A DNA stretch of 6,032 bases from JBBRHH01 sp038222915 (GTDB lineage: Bacteria > Planctomycetota > Phycisphaerae > Tepidisphaerales > Tepidisphaeraceae): positions 1 to 6,032 of the forward strand of contig JBBRHH010000394.1 of assembly GCA_038222915.1 (NCBI GenBank). Reading direction: 5' to 3'. Numbering within the stretch: the first letter of the stretch is position 1; every line of letters begins with the position of its first letter. The notes under the pieces were generated by a model. It did not search any database. It was not told the origin of the DNA and worked only from the letters and a program-made list of their open reading frames with translations. Made by a program: the position numbers and the translations under genes. Positions 1-5,775 of the stretch are shown here, in pieces.

Positions 1-1844
1 CCGCTCCATGTTGGCGAGAAGGCGATGTCGGTGAACGTAGTGAGATCGCCGGGCGTGCCGATGACGCCGGAGTAGGTGCGGTCCTGGAGGTTGAGGAAAA
101 GCTGGACGTTGTACCAAACGCCCGGCTTGAGCTTTCGGACGGGTTGGTATTCGTCGAGGTTGCGGACGGAGAAGGTGTCGGCGTCGAAGGAAAGCTCGAC
201 GGCGAGGAGGCCGACGTCGGCCTGACCGGTGTAGAAGCGATAGGAACCGCCGCCGCCTTCGGCGGGTTCGACGATCCGGACATCCATGTTGAAGGCGATG
301 GTTTTGTCGGTGGGCTTGCGGGCGGGGCCGATGCCCTGGCGGATGCCGTCGTTGGGGCCGCCGGGGGTGAGGCGGAGGCCACGCGTGCCTTTCGGATAGA
401 CGTTTGTATAGGGGCTTTGGGCTTCAGCGAGGACGGTGTTTTTGCCGCCGCCGGCCCAACCTGCGCCGTGGCCGCCGTTGATGGCGCTGGCTTCGAAGGC
501 GAAATCTTTTCCGCCGCGTGATGTGGTGAGGCCTGCGATCGTGGCACGTTCGTCGGCGATCGCGTTTAGCTTCGAACTGACGTCGGTCAATTTTGCCTGT
601 CGTTCGGCATCGAGGCGTTTTCGATCGGCCGGGAGTGCGAGGGGGACGAGGAACTCCGGGCGTTTGTGGACTTCGCCGCCGGGGAAAGAGAAGGTCGAGC
701 TTTCGAAGATGCCGTAGAGGCCATAGTAGTCGGCGGCCGAGATTGGATCGTATTTGTGATCGTGACAGCGGGCGCAGCCGACGGAGAGGCCGAGCATGGA
801 TTTGCCGAGGACGTCAATGGTGTCGGCCAGATCGAGGTGGCGGTATTGCGGCGTGGTGTCGTAGCCGAATCGCTTGCTGATGGCGAGGTAGCCGGTTGCG
901 ATGATCTGATCGCTGAAGGCTTCGGCAGATTCGTGCGCTGCTTCTTTTTCGGCAATGAGGTCGCCGGCGATCTGTTCGCGAATGAACTGGTCGTAGGGTT
1001 TGTCATTGTTGAAGGCGGCGATGGCGTAGTTGCGGTAGCGGTAGGCGAGCGGAGCGGGGTAATCGGAACCGTCGCCGGCAGTGTCGGCGTAACGGACGAC
1101 GTCCAACCAATGGCGTGCCCAGCGCTCGCCGTATCGCGGGCTGGCGAGAAGGCGGTCGACGACCTTTGCAAACGCTTCGGGCGATTCGTCGGCGAGAAAG
1201 GCGGTGATCTCTGCCGGCGTGGGTGGGAGGCCGGTGAGATCAAACGTTGCCCGGCGGATCAGTGTGCGTTTGTCGGCGGCGGCCGCAGGGGTCAGGTGTG
1301 CCGCTTCGATTTTGGCGAGAATGAAGTGATCGATGGGTGAGGTTGACCATGTCTTATTCTGGACTGTAGGGAGCGGGTGCAGGTGCGGCGGTTGAAAGGA
1401 CCAGTGCTGGGCGGCCTTGGCGAAGTCGGGGCCAGGGGGCTTGGCCGTTGGGGCGGTGCGGGGATCGGGTGCGCCAAGCTTGACCCATGTTGTGAGATCG
1501 GCGATCTGCCGATCGGTCAGCTTTTTGCCCTTGGGGGGCATCTGCAGTTCGGGATTGGTGTAGCGGATGGCCTCGATCATTTTGCTTTTGTCGGGCTGGC
1601 CGGGGACGAGGATTGGGCCGTTTTCGCCGCCTTTGAGAACGCCGTCTTTTGTGTCGAGGAGGAGGCTGCCTTTGGACTTGCCGCTTTCGTTACTGTGACA
1701 CTTGTAGCAGTTGTCTACGAGGATGGGGCGGATGGTCTTTTCGAAGAAGTCGAAGTCGTCGGCCTTTGCCTGCGACGCGGCGAAGGTGATCGCGAAGATG
1801 GCACAGATCAGCCGACCGACTTTTTCAGGCGATGATGTTGGCAT
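1..1844 (-). CDS. PSCyt1-DUF1549 (planctomycete cytochrome) protein, 3' end outside window
   Basis: The frame is open from the ATG at 1842-1844 to the window edge: 614 full codons with no stop. Residues 1-28 look like a Sec signal peptide (hydrophobic LICAIFAITFAA, then AKA before DDFDFF). Residues 32-125 match planctomycete cytochrome C (PSCyt1), with haem motif CYKCH at 46-50 and a possible distal ligand in QMPPKGKKLT (Met102). Residues about 165-385 match DUF1549/PSCyt2 (HWSFQPP, IDHFILAKIE, DLTGLPPTP, RYGERWARHWLDVVRYADT), including the hallmark GCARCHDHKYDPI at 356-368 with a second CxxCH. Residues about 385-430 are charged and possibly helical. Residues 445-614 look like a beta-rich, LamG-like insert. 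In this family a DUF1553 (PSD1) domain normally follows and would lie beyond base 1. These proteins are exported, and redox or carbohydrate-linked roles are proposed but unproven. No clear Shine-Dalgarno is visible; the signal peptide decides the start. Confidence 0.93.
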   Translation of the reverse strand, partial: MPTSSPEKVGRLICAIFAITFAASQAKADDFDFFEKTIRPILVDNCYKCHSNESGKSKGSLLLDTKDGVLKGGENGPILVPGQPDKSKMIEAIRYTNPELQMPPKGKKLTDRQIADLTTWVKLGAPDPRTAPTAKPPGPDFAKAAQHWSFQPPHLHPLPTVQNKTWSTSPIDHFILAKIEAAHLTPAAAADKRTLIRRATFDLTGLPPTPAEITAFLADESPEAFAKVVDRLLASPRYGERWARHWLDVVRYADTAGDGSDYPAPLAYRYRNYAIAAFNNDKPYDQFIREQIAGDLIAEKEAAHESAEAFSDQIIATGYLAISKRFGYDTTPQYRHLDLADTIDVLGKSMLGLSVGCARCHDHKYDPISAADYYGLYGIFESSTFSFPGGEVHKRPEFLVPLALPADRKRLDAERQAKLTDVSSKLNAIADERATIAGLTTSRGGKDFAFEASAINGGHGAGWAGGGKNTVLAEAQSPYTNVYPKGTRGLRLTPGGPNDGIRQGIGPARKPTDKTIAFNMDVRIVEPAEGGGGSYRFYTGQADVGLLAVELSFDADTFSVRNLDEYQPVRKLKPGVWYNVQLFLNLQDRTYSGVIGTPGDLTTFTDIAFSPTWS

Positions 1845-1865
1845 CTGTTGTTTAGTACCACTGTG

Positions 1866-1918
1866 CGGGGCGTTTATTGATGCGGATCTGGCCGACAACG
1901 CCCCGTGGGAAGACGGGG
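1866..1918 (-). promoter_or_regulatory. Two mutually exclusive hairpins in the leader before the cytochrome gene
   Basis: Read on the minus strand, CCCCGT (1918-1913) can pair with ACGGGG (1906-1901) around a 6-nt loop. Alternatively CGGGGCGTT (1905-1897) can pair perfectly with AACGCCCCG (1874-1866) around a 22-nt loop. The two stems share bases 1901-1905, so they cannot form together. No U-tract follows either stem, so neither is a standard intrinsic terminator. They lie between the tRNA 3' end and the ATG at 1844. They may only help process or end the tRNA transcript; a switching role is inference. Confidence 0.35.
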
Positions 1919-1926
1919 AAGAACAA

Positions 1927-2015
1927 CGGAGAGGGGGGGATTCGAACCCCCGTGACGGTTTAAGCCGCCAACAGCATTTCCAGTGCTGCTCCTTCAGCCA
2001 CTCGGACACCTCTCC
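1927..2015 (-). tRNA. tRNA-Ser (anticodon GGA)
   Basis: The minus-strand RNA starts GGAGAGG and ends CCTCTCC plus discriminator G, giving a perfect 7-bp acceptor stem. The D-arm region reads GTGTCCGAGTGGCTGAAGG. The anticodon arm is CAGCA-CTGGAAA-TGCTG, whose central loop bases GGA read UCC and UCU serine codons. A long variable arm (GGCGG paired with CCGTC), as expected for class II tRNA-Ser, comes next. The T arm is GGGGG-TTCGAAT-CCCCC. CCA is not encoded, since the bases after G are TTG, so the tail must be added by nucleotidyltransferase. It sits between aguB and the cytochrome gene on the same strand. Confidence 0.97.
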
Positions 2016-2058
2016 TTGGTGTGGCCGTGCGGGTTGGTGCAGCGGCCTGGGCGGGCGG

Positions 2059-2086
2059 AGTTTAGCAGATATTTTTCTGGGTTCAA
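2059..2086 (-). promoter_or_regulatory. Candidate sigma-70-type promoter for tRNA-Ser
   Basis: On the minus strand TTGAAC (2086-2081) and TAAACT (2064-2059) are separated by 16 bp, a fair match to -35 and -10 boxes. The -10 box ends 43 bp before the tRNA 5' end, leaving room for a short leader removed by RNase P. The surrounding 2065-2095 is AT-rich compared with its neighbours. The call rests on pattern only. Confidence 0.38.
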
Positions 2087-2101
2087 TTTCTGTCCCTCCG
2101 T

Positions 2102-3043
2102 CTACGTGGCGTCTACGAAGCGTTTGGTCATGTTTGAGTAGGCGTCGATGCGGCGGTCTCTGAGGAATGGCCAATGGGTGCGGCTGAACTCTACTCTTTC
2201 GAGATCGCACGGGACGATTAACACTTGTTCTTTGTCGACGCTGGCGCGCTGGACGACCTGGCCGTCGGGGGAGGCGACGAAGCTTTGGCCCCAGAACTGG
2301 ATGCCTTCTTCGCTGACGGGTTTGCCGTGGGCGTCGAGGATTTTTTCGAGGCCGATGCGGTTGGGGGCGCAGACGTAGCAGCCGTTGGCGACGGCGTGGG
2401 AACGCTGGATCAGTTCCCAGGAGTCGTGCTGGGCTTCGCCGTACTGGGTCTTCTCGCTGGGGTGCCAGCCGATGGCGGTGGGGTAGAAGAGGATCTCCGC
2501 GCCCTGGAGGGCGGTGAGGCGGGCGCCTTCGGGGAACCATTGGTCCCAGCAGATGAGGACGCCGATTTTTCCGTAGGCGGTTTGCCAGGCTCGGAAGCCG
2601 GTGTCGCCGGGGGTGAAGTAGAATTTTTCGTAGTAGAGGGGGTCGTCGGGAATGTGCATCTTGCGGTAGATGCCCAGGAGCGAGCCGTCGGCGTCGATGA
2701 TGGCGGCGGTGTTGTGATAGAGGCCGGCGGCGCGTTTTTCAAAGAGTGAGGCGATGATGACGACGCTGTACTTTTTGGCGAGGGCGGTGAGGGCTTCGGT
2801 GCTGGGGCCGGGGATGGATTCGGCGAGTTGGAAGAATCGGTGGTCTTCGAGCTGGCAGAAATATTGGGAGGTGAAAAGCTCCTGGGTGCAGATGATCTGC
2901 GCGCCCTTCTTGGCGGCCTCTTCGACGAGACGGAGCTGATTGGCGAGGTTTTCGCGCGGGTCGGCGGCGCAGGACATTTGGGTGAGGCCGATCTGGACGA
3001 TTTTGCCTGCGGGCTTTGTCGGGTTGTTGAGTTGTGGTTTCAT
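2102..3043 (-). CDS. aguB: N-carbamoylputrescine amidase (carbon-nitrogen hydrolase)
   Basis: AguB hydrolyses N-carbamoylputrescine to putrescine, CO2 and ammonia, the last step of the agmatine deiminase route to polyamines, in the cytosol. The 313-residue product is a full-length nitrilase-superfamily protein. The triad is visible, counting from the ATG: Glu55 in TQELFTSQYF, Lys128 in YRKMHIPDD and Cys165 in LICWDQWFPEGAR. The motifs HIPDDPLYYEKFYFTPGD and TAIGWHPSEK are typical of AguB rather than of other nitrilases. The frame also allows a TTG start at 3055, but the ATG at 3041-3043 is better placed before the conserved KIVQIGLTQMSC and has a weak purine run (GAAAG) upstream. The usual partner agmatine deiminase (aguA) is not in the window. 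The next gene is divergent, so aguB starts its own transcript. The stop is TAG. Confidence 0.92.
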   Translation of the reverse strand: MKPQLNNPTKPAGKIVQIGLTQMSCAADPRENLANQLRLVEEAAKKGAQIICTQELFTSQYFCQLEDHRFFQLAESIPGPSTEALTALAKKYSVVIIASLFEKRAAGLYHNTAAIIDADGSLLGIYRKMHIPDDPLYYEKFYFTPGDTGFRAWQTAYGKIGVLICWDQWFPEGARLTALQGAEILFYPTAIGWHPSEKTQYGEAQHDSWELIQRSHAVANGCYVCAPNRIGLEKILDAHGKPVSEEGIQFWGQSFVASPDGQVVQRASVDKEQVLIVPCDLERVEFSRTHWPFLRDRRIDAYSNMTKRFVDAT

Positions 3044-3127
3044 CGCTACTTTCAAACGACGATTGTTACGGGAAGTTCAAGTTGGTCGTTACATTGAGGC
3101 TAGAGGCTTCACTTTTGGAAATCAATC
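3044..3127. promoter_or_regulatory. Shared divergent promoter region between aguB and the thiamine-binding gene
   Basis: These 84 bp separate two divergent starts and must hold both promoters and leaders unless transcription starts farther away. A small inverted pair, AACGAC (3055-3060) and GTCGTT (3085-3090), lies inside. GGAA (3117-3120), 7 bp before the ATG at 3128, can serve as a weak ribosome binding site. I see no convincing -35/-10 pair with a normal spacer and no THI-box-like element. Confidence 0.35.
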
Positions 3128-3457
3128 ATGGCGACGATTGCTGAGTTTAGTCTGTTTCCGGTGGGCAAGGGTGAGAGTGTCGGGGAGTACGTGGCGCGGG
3201 CGCTGGCGGTGGTGCAGCGGTCGGGCTTGGCGCACCAGCTTGGTCCGATGGGGACGTGTATTGAAGGGGAGTGGGGGGAGGTGATGGCGGTGATTCAGGG
3301 GTGCCAGGAGGCGCTGGCGGTGGATTGCGACCGGGTGTATTGCGCGATCAAGATCGATTATCGGAAGGGGAAGAGCGGGATGATCCAGAGCAAGGTGAAG
3401 TCGGTGGAGGAGAGGATGGAGGCCGAGGGGAGGGGTTTGAGTGTTGGGGAGAGGTAG
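3128..3457 (+). CDS. MTH1187 family thiamine-binding protein (DUF77/YqgV-like)
   Basis: This 109-residue protein has the usual length and pattern of the Thiamine_BP family (formerly DUF77). It runs MATIAEFSLFPVGKGESVGE at the N terminus, then YVARALAVVQRSGL, LGPMGTCIEGEWGEVMAVI (39-57), CQEAL, DRVYCAIKIDYRKGKSG (68-84) and a final KVKSVEERM helix. The family folds as a small ferredoxin-like dimer or tetramer. Members bind thiamine or related pyrimidine and thiazole compounds; the cellular role is unclear but is thought to be cytosolic thiamine handling. The first ATG fits the family's N terminus and has GGAA 7 bp upstream. The last about 10 residues (GRGLSVGER) look like an unconserved tail. 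It is divergent from aguB, and the stop TAG is followed directly by the repeat mosaic. Confidence 0.9.
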   Translation: MATIAEFSLFPVGKGESVGEYVARALAVVQRSGLAHQLGPMGTCIEGEWGEVMAVIQGCQEALAVDCDRVYCAIKIDYRKGKSGMIQSKVKSVEERMEAEGRGLSVGER

Positions 3458-3480
3458 GGGGTGGGCGAAGGATTGACCAA

Positions 3481-3711
3481 GACGTATTCGGGCTTGATGG
3501 GGCCAACAAACCCTTACGTTCCAATGACAATGTGTGGAGGGAGAATGACCAAGGCCCAATGGCCAACAAAGCACCAAGTCCCAATGACCAAGGACGAGGG
3601 GAGAATGACCAAGGACCGGTGACCAACAACGCATTACCGTCCAATGACCAAGTGCGAATGGAGAATGACCAAGGACCGGTGGCCAACAACGCACCGAATC
3701 CCAATGACCAA
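3481..3711. repeat. 60-bp tandem repeat, four units
   Basis: Units begin at 3481, 3541, 3601 and 3661, exactly 60 bp apart. Units 2-4 start GAGAATGACCAAGG, share GGCCAACAA or GACCAACAA about 20 bp in, and carry CCAATGACCAA near position 41-51. Unit 1 is diverged in its first 20 bp but keeps GGCCAACAAA and TTCCAATGACAA. Each unit contains smaller echoes of CCAATG(A/G)CCAA. Because 60 is a multiple of three, frames stay open through the array on both strands, which creates false ORFs. Confidence 0.93.
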
Positions 3712-3760
3712 TGGTGGGTTGGCTTGGGAGCAAGAAATTGGAGTGAGTGGTTTGGATTGG

Positions 3761-3790
3761 GACATTTCGGGACATTTTGGGACATTGGAA
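3761..3790. repeat. 10-bp tandem repeat (GACATTTYGG type), copy A
   Basis: Three consecutive 10-mers read GACATTTCGG, GACATTTTGG and GACATTGGAA. The same set occurs again at 4218-4247, also downstream of a 60-bp-type unit. Confidence 0.85.
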
Positions 3791-3800
3791 CGGCGGAACA

Positions 3801-3840
3801 GGCATTGAGGCACGCGGGCACGATGGCACCAGGGCGATGG
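3801..3840. repeat. 8-bp tandem repeat, about five units
   Basis: The consecutive octamers are GGCATTGA, GGCACGCG, GGCACGAT, GGCACCAG and GGCGATGG. All start GGC, and the middle three start GGCAC. It follows the 10-bp array after 10 bp. Confidence 0.7.
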
Positions 3841-3997
3841 AGGGGAGAAGAAGAGGCACCGAGGGGATTCGGTTTTTGGGTGCGCAGGTGCGCGCAAAAA
3901 ATGTGATTGGGCCGGCGGAAATTATGGGTGGTGAATTCAAGTGTTGGTGCGGGCGATGTTTGTGTTCGAGGAGACGATTTATTCTGGTCGGAAAAGC

Positions 3998-4096
3998 GAC
4001 CCTAAAGCGGTATCGAAGGGGGCCTCCAACCTCCCTCGAATCTCCCCAAACCGACGTTGAACCTCCCCGTTTTGACCCTTGAATCGCCCCAAAGTG
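3998..4096. repeat. Degenerate 11-bp array, copy A
   Basis: The segment divides into nine units of 10-12 bp, for example GACCCTAAAGC, TCCCTCGAATC, GACGTTGAACC and, at the end, GCCCCAAAGTG. Most units start with G or T followed by a C-rich stretch and end in an A-rich core plus C. The array starts and ends with a CCCTAAAGC or CCCCAAAG unit, as does copy B at 4370-4467. Confidence 0.7.
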
Positions 4097-4107
4097 AAGA
4101 GGGAAAA

Positions 4108-4128
4108 GTAGGCAGTAGGCGGTAGGCT
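4108..4128. repeat. 7-bp tandem repeat, three units
   Basis: The units GTAGGCA, GTAGGCG and GTAGGCT follow each other directly between the end of 11-bp array A and the isolated 60-bp-type unit. Confidence 0.85.
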
Positions 4129-4136
4129 GTCTTGAA

Positions 4137-4189
4137 GAGAATGACCAAGGCCCAATGGCCAACAAAGCACCAAGTCCCAATGACCAAGG
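4137..4189. repeat. Isolated copy of the 60-bp unit
   Basis: These 53 bp are identical to 3541-3593 (unit 2 of the array), starting GAGAATGACCAAGGCCCAAT and ending CCCAATGACCAAGG. Perfect identity over this length, some 600 bp away from the array, indicates recent duplication or conversion. Confidence 0.93.
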
Positions 4190-4217
4190 TAGGATTAAAA
4201 TTGGGGTAATTGGTTGG

Positions 4218-4247
4218 GACAATTCGGGACATTTTTCGACATTGGGG
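4218..4247. repeat. 10-bp tandem repeat (GACATT type), copy B
   Basis: Three 10-mers read GACAATTCGG, GACATTTTTC and GACATTGGGG, matching 3761-3790 in order and period. They lie 29 bp after the isolated 60-bp-type unit. Confidence 0.8.
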
Positions 4248-4369
4248 CGCGGCGGTGCAAAGTGCGTGAAATTTTTGTTTGCGACAGGTGAAAGTCGAGG
4301 CCAGAGATATAAGTTATTGTTTCGACAATGTTTGAATTTTAGCCGGGATTGGAACTGGGCGAAAAAACC

Positions 4370-4467
4370 GGCCCCAAAGCGACATAGAACCGACCCTGAA
4401 CCGTGCCTCAAACGACACTGAACCGACATGGAACCGACCGTTTTTGACCCCGTAACGACCCCAAAGC
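4370..4467. repeat. 11-bp tandem array, copy B
   Basis: Nine units can be read in sequence: GGCCCCAAAGC, GACATAGAACC, GACCCTGAACC, GTGCCTCAAAC, GACACTGAACC, GACATGGAACC, GACCGTTTTT (10 bp), GACCCCGTAAC and GACCCCAAAGC. The consensus is GACCCTGAACC. It is cleaner than copy A, which has the same first and last unit types and also contains a TTTT-ending 10-bp unit in a similar late position. Confidence 0.88.
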
Positions 4468-4626
4468 GACGAGGGTGGTTGGGTTTGATGGGAATGCGAT
4501 ATTTCACGCCGTGGCGTCCATTCGACAGGTTCAGGGCAGGCAATGGCGCAGAGGGATGCGTGGAGAGAATCGATGGCTGGGTCGAGACGGATTTTCGGCG
4601 CATAGGTAGCTCCTCATCCCTTGGGT

Positions 4627-4662
4627 GGTGTTGCGCGCGCGGAGCGCCGCGCGCGCAACACC
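4627..4662. repeat. Perfect 16-bp stem hairpin, REP-like
   Basis: The left arm GGTGTTGCGCGCGCGG (4627-4642) and right arm CCGCGCGCGCAACACC (4647-4662) are exact reverse complements around the 4-base loop AGCG. An outer pair, CATCCC (4615-4620) with GGGATG (4664-4669), could lengthen the stem with a bulge. No T-tract follows on either strand, so a simple terminator is unlikely. A related copy starts 109 bp downstream. Confidence 0.85.
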
Positions 4663-4735
4663 TGGGATGGGATTTGCGTTTTTGCTGGGGTTTTTGAGGA
4701 AAAGTTATTTTATTTTTCGCGGATTTGGGTTTGGG

Positions 4736-4771
4736 GGTGTTGCGCGCGCGGAGCGATTTTTGCGCAACACC
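4736..4771. repeat. Second, imperfect copy of the GC-rich hairpin
   Basis: Bases 4736-4755 are identical to 4627-4646. The right side diverges after this, but GCGCAACACC (4762-4771) still pairs with GGTGTTGCGC (4736-4745), giving a 10-bp stem with a 16-nt loop. Both copies are followed by TGGG. Confidence 0.85.
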
Positions 4772-5172
4772 TGGGCTGCGTTGATGAGTTGTGCGGCGAG
4801 TTGGGATGGTGCGTGATGGAATTGTTGGCGAGTTGGATGTCGCCCTCCGGGCGGAAATAATGACGTCCTTTGCAGGGGCGAAGGGCTTGGGCACGCAGTC
4901 ACGAGAGGGAAATTGGGGAGAACGGGCTTCCCCGCGCGCGGGTGCGGTGGCGGAATTGGTTTGGATGGTGGATTTGTCCCCGCATTGGCTGGCCCTCCTG
5001 TTTTTCCGACCCGACCGCTTTCTTTTCCCGGTACCCCAACAGTATCCCATCGCTGTGGCGGCCTTAGTCAAGATTAAATTTTGGGGTTGCGTCGTTGGGT
5101 TGGAGTTTTGGGCTGTGGTTGGCGGTGGGTTTCCACGCCGCGGAGCGGTGAGCTTTGGGAAGCTGGACGATC

Positions 5173-5202
5173 CACAGATTTACACCGATTTGCGCAGATT
5201 TT
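5173..5202. repeat. 10-bp tandem repeat (CACAGATTTA type)
   Basis: The units CACAGATTTA, CACCGATTTG and CGCAGATTTT are consecutive. They lie about 60 bp before the point where transposase homology begins. Confidence 0.75.
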
Positions 5203-5265
5203 AAGCGTTGGACCGACGAACCTTCTGGTATTCGAGGCGGATTTCCCGCTGAGGGGCAGGTTCGC

Positions 5266-5697
5266 CGACACCACGCCCACTACCACTCCCCGCCCGGCCA
5301 TCTCTACCAGGGCCGCTACAAAAGCTTTCCCGTGCAGGACGACGGCCACCTGCTCACCCTGCTGCGTTACGTGGAGGCCAATGCCCTGCGTGCCGCGCTC
5401 TGCCCCAAACCCGGCGGCTGGCCCTGGTGCAGCGACGCCATGCGGCAAACCGCCGACGGCCGAAAGCTTCTATGCGGCTGGCCCGTGCACCGACCGCGAA
5501 ACTGGAATGAGCTTTTGCAGGCGAAACTCCCGGACACGGAACTGGAACAACTCCGCACCAGCGTCAAACGCGGCCGTCCCTACGGCTCGGATGCGTGGAT
5601 CCGCCGTACTGCGGATCGGCTCGATCTTGCCTTCACCCTAAGAGCGAGAGGTCGGCCGAAGAAGCTTCATGCGACGGGGGATGTGAGTTTATTATGA
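5266..5697 (+). pseudogene. REP-associated (Y1/IS200-like) tyrosine transposase, N-terminal half missing
   Basis: The recognisable protein starts at RRHHAHYHSPPGHLYQGRYK and continues SFPVQDDGHLLTLLRYVEAN, ALRAALCPKPGGWPWCS, LEQLRTSVKRGRPYGSDAWI and ends with RARGRPKK, all characteristic of the C-terminal two thirds of RAYT-type transposases. Intact relatives cut single-stranded DNA at hairpin repeats using an HUH metal site and a Tyr. The Tyr in RYVEANALR (about 5368-5370) fits the usual nucleophile position. The N-terminal part with the HUH motif (commonly MPNH.H) is absent in all plus frames upstream. The frame does stay open back to an ATG at 5155, but those 37 residues resemble nothing in the family and cross the 10-bp repeat. 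It is probably dead through a 5' deletion or repeat insertion. The TGA stop (5695-5697) lies inside the 41-bp repeat. Confidence 0.88.
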
Positions 5698-5775
5698 ATG
5701 TCCCCTTTTCCATTCTTGGGGATGTGAGTTTATTATGAATGTCCCCTTTTCCATTCTTGTCCCCTTTTCCATTCT
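5677..5775. repeat. Perfect 41-bp tandem duplication plus a 17-bp partial third copy
   Basis: Bases 5677-5717 and 5718-5758 are identical, beginning GGGGATGTGAGTTTATTATG and ending CCCCTTTTCCATTCTT. The last part, GTCCCCTTTTCCATTCT, recurs a third time at 5759-5775. Each full copy can fold GGGGA with TCCCC over a 19-nt loop. The array covers the end of the transposase remnant, including its stop codon, so it may be a terminal or target-related repeat of the element. Confidence 0.95.

Larger units (their letters stand above)
3458..5265. other. 1.8-kb non-coding repeat mosaic
   Basis: I find no supported protein or RNA gene here. The stretch holds tandem arrays of 60, 10, 8, 11 and 7 bp, two GC-rich hairpins and a 10-bp array near its right end, each listed separately. 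Smaller palindromes sit at 4841-4853 (CGCCC-TCC-GGGCG) and 4931-4942 (CCCGCGCGCGGG). Near 4524-4541 there is a fragment (GACAGGTTCAGGGCAGG) of a type I recall as dispersed in many bacterial genomes. Open frames are long on both strands, up to 649 codons on minus (5071-3122), but they translate into tryptophan, proline, arginine and serine runs without recognisable domains. They also overlap the real thiamine-binding gene. The segment 4772-5170 has no clear period or gene apart from the two palindromes. Confidence 0.75.

Noticed and set aside
666..1340. 224-codon plus-strand frame, and the minus frame at 587-1243
   Set aside because: Both are shadows of the PSCyt1-DUF1549 gene, whose true frame carries CxxCH and DUF1549 motifs without interruption.
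2225..2749. 174-codon plus-strand frame
   Set aside because: It is antisense to aguB and is an Ala/Gly/Asp/Val-rich shadow typical of high-GC genes.
3056..3127. TPP riboswitch before the thiamine-binding gene
   Set aside because: Only about 70 bp are available and I see no CUGAGA-type THI-box core.
3481..3711. CRISPR array
   Set aside because: The 60-bp units are contiguous repeats with gradual divergence; there are no constant short repeats separated by unique spacers, and no cas genes.
3873..3901. Hairpin TTTTTG...CAAAAA as a terminator
   Set aside because: The T-run is 5' of the stem and pairs with the A-run, the stem has a mismatch and two wobble pairs, and no free U-tract follows on either strand.
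3271..3906. 211-codon plus-strand frame with ENDQGP repeats
   Set aside because: It overlaps the thiamine-binding gene in another frame, and its protein repeats are just the 60-bp DNA units. All frames across the array are similarly open, so there is no sign of selection for protein.
3122..5071. 649-codon open frame on the minus strand
   Set aside because: It lies antisense to the well-supported thiamine-binding gene, passes through all the tandem arrays and hairpins, and gives tryptophan, serine, proline and arginine-rich text without a domain. Few stops occur because of base composition and, in the 60-bp array, a period divisible by three.
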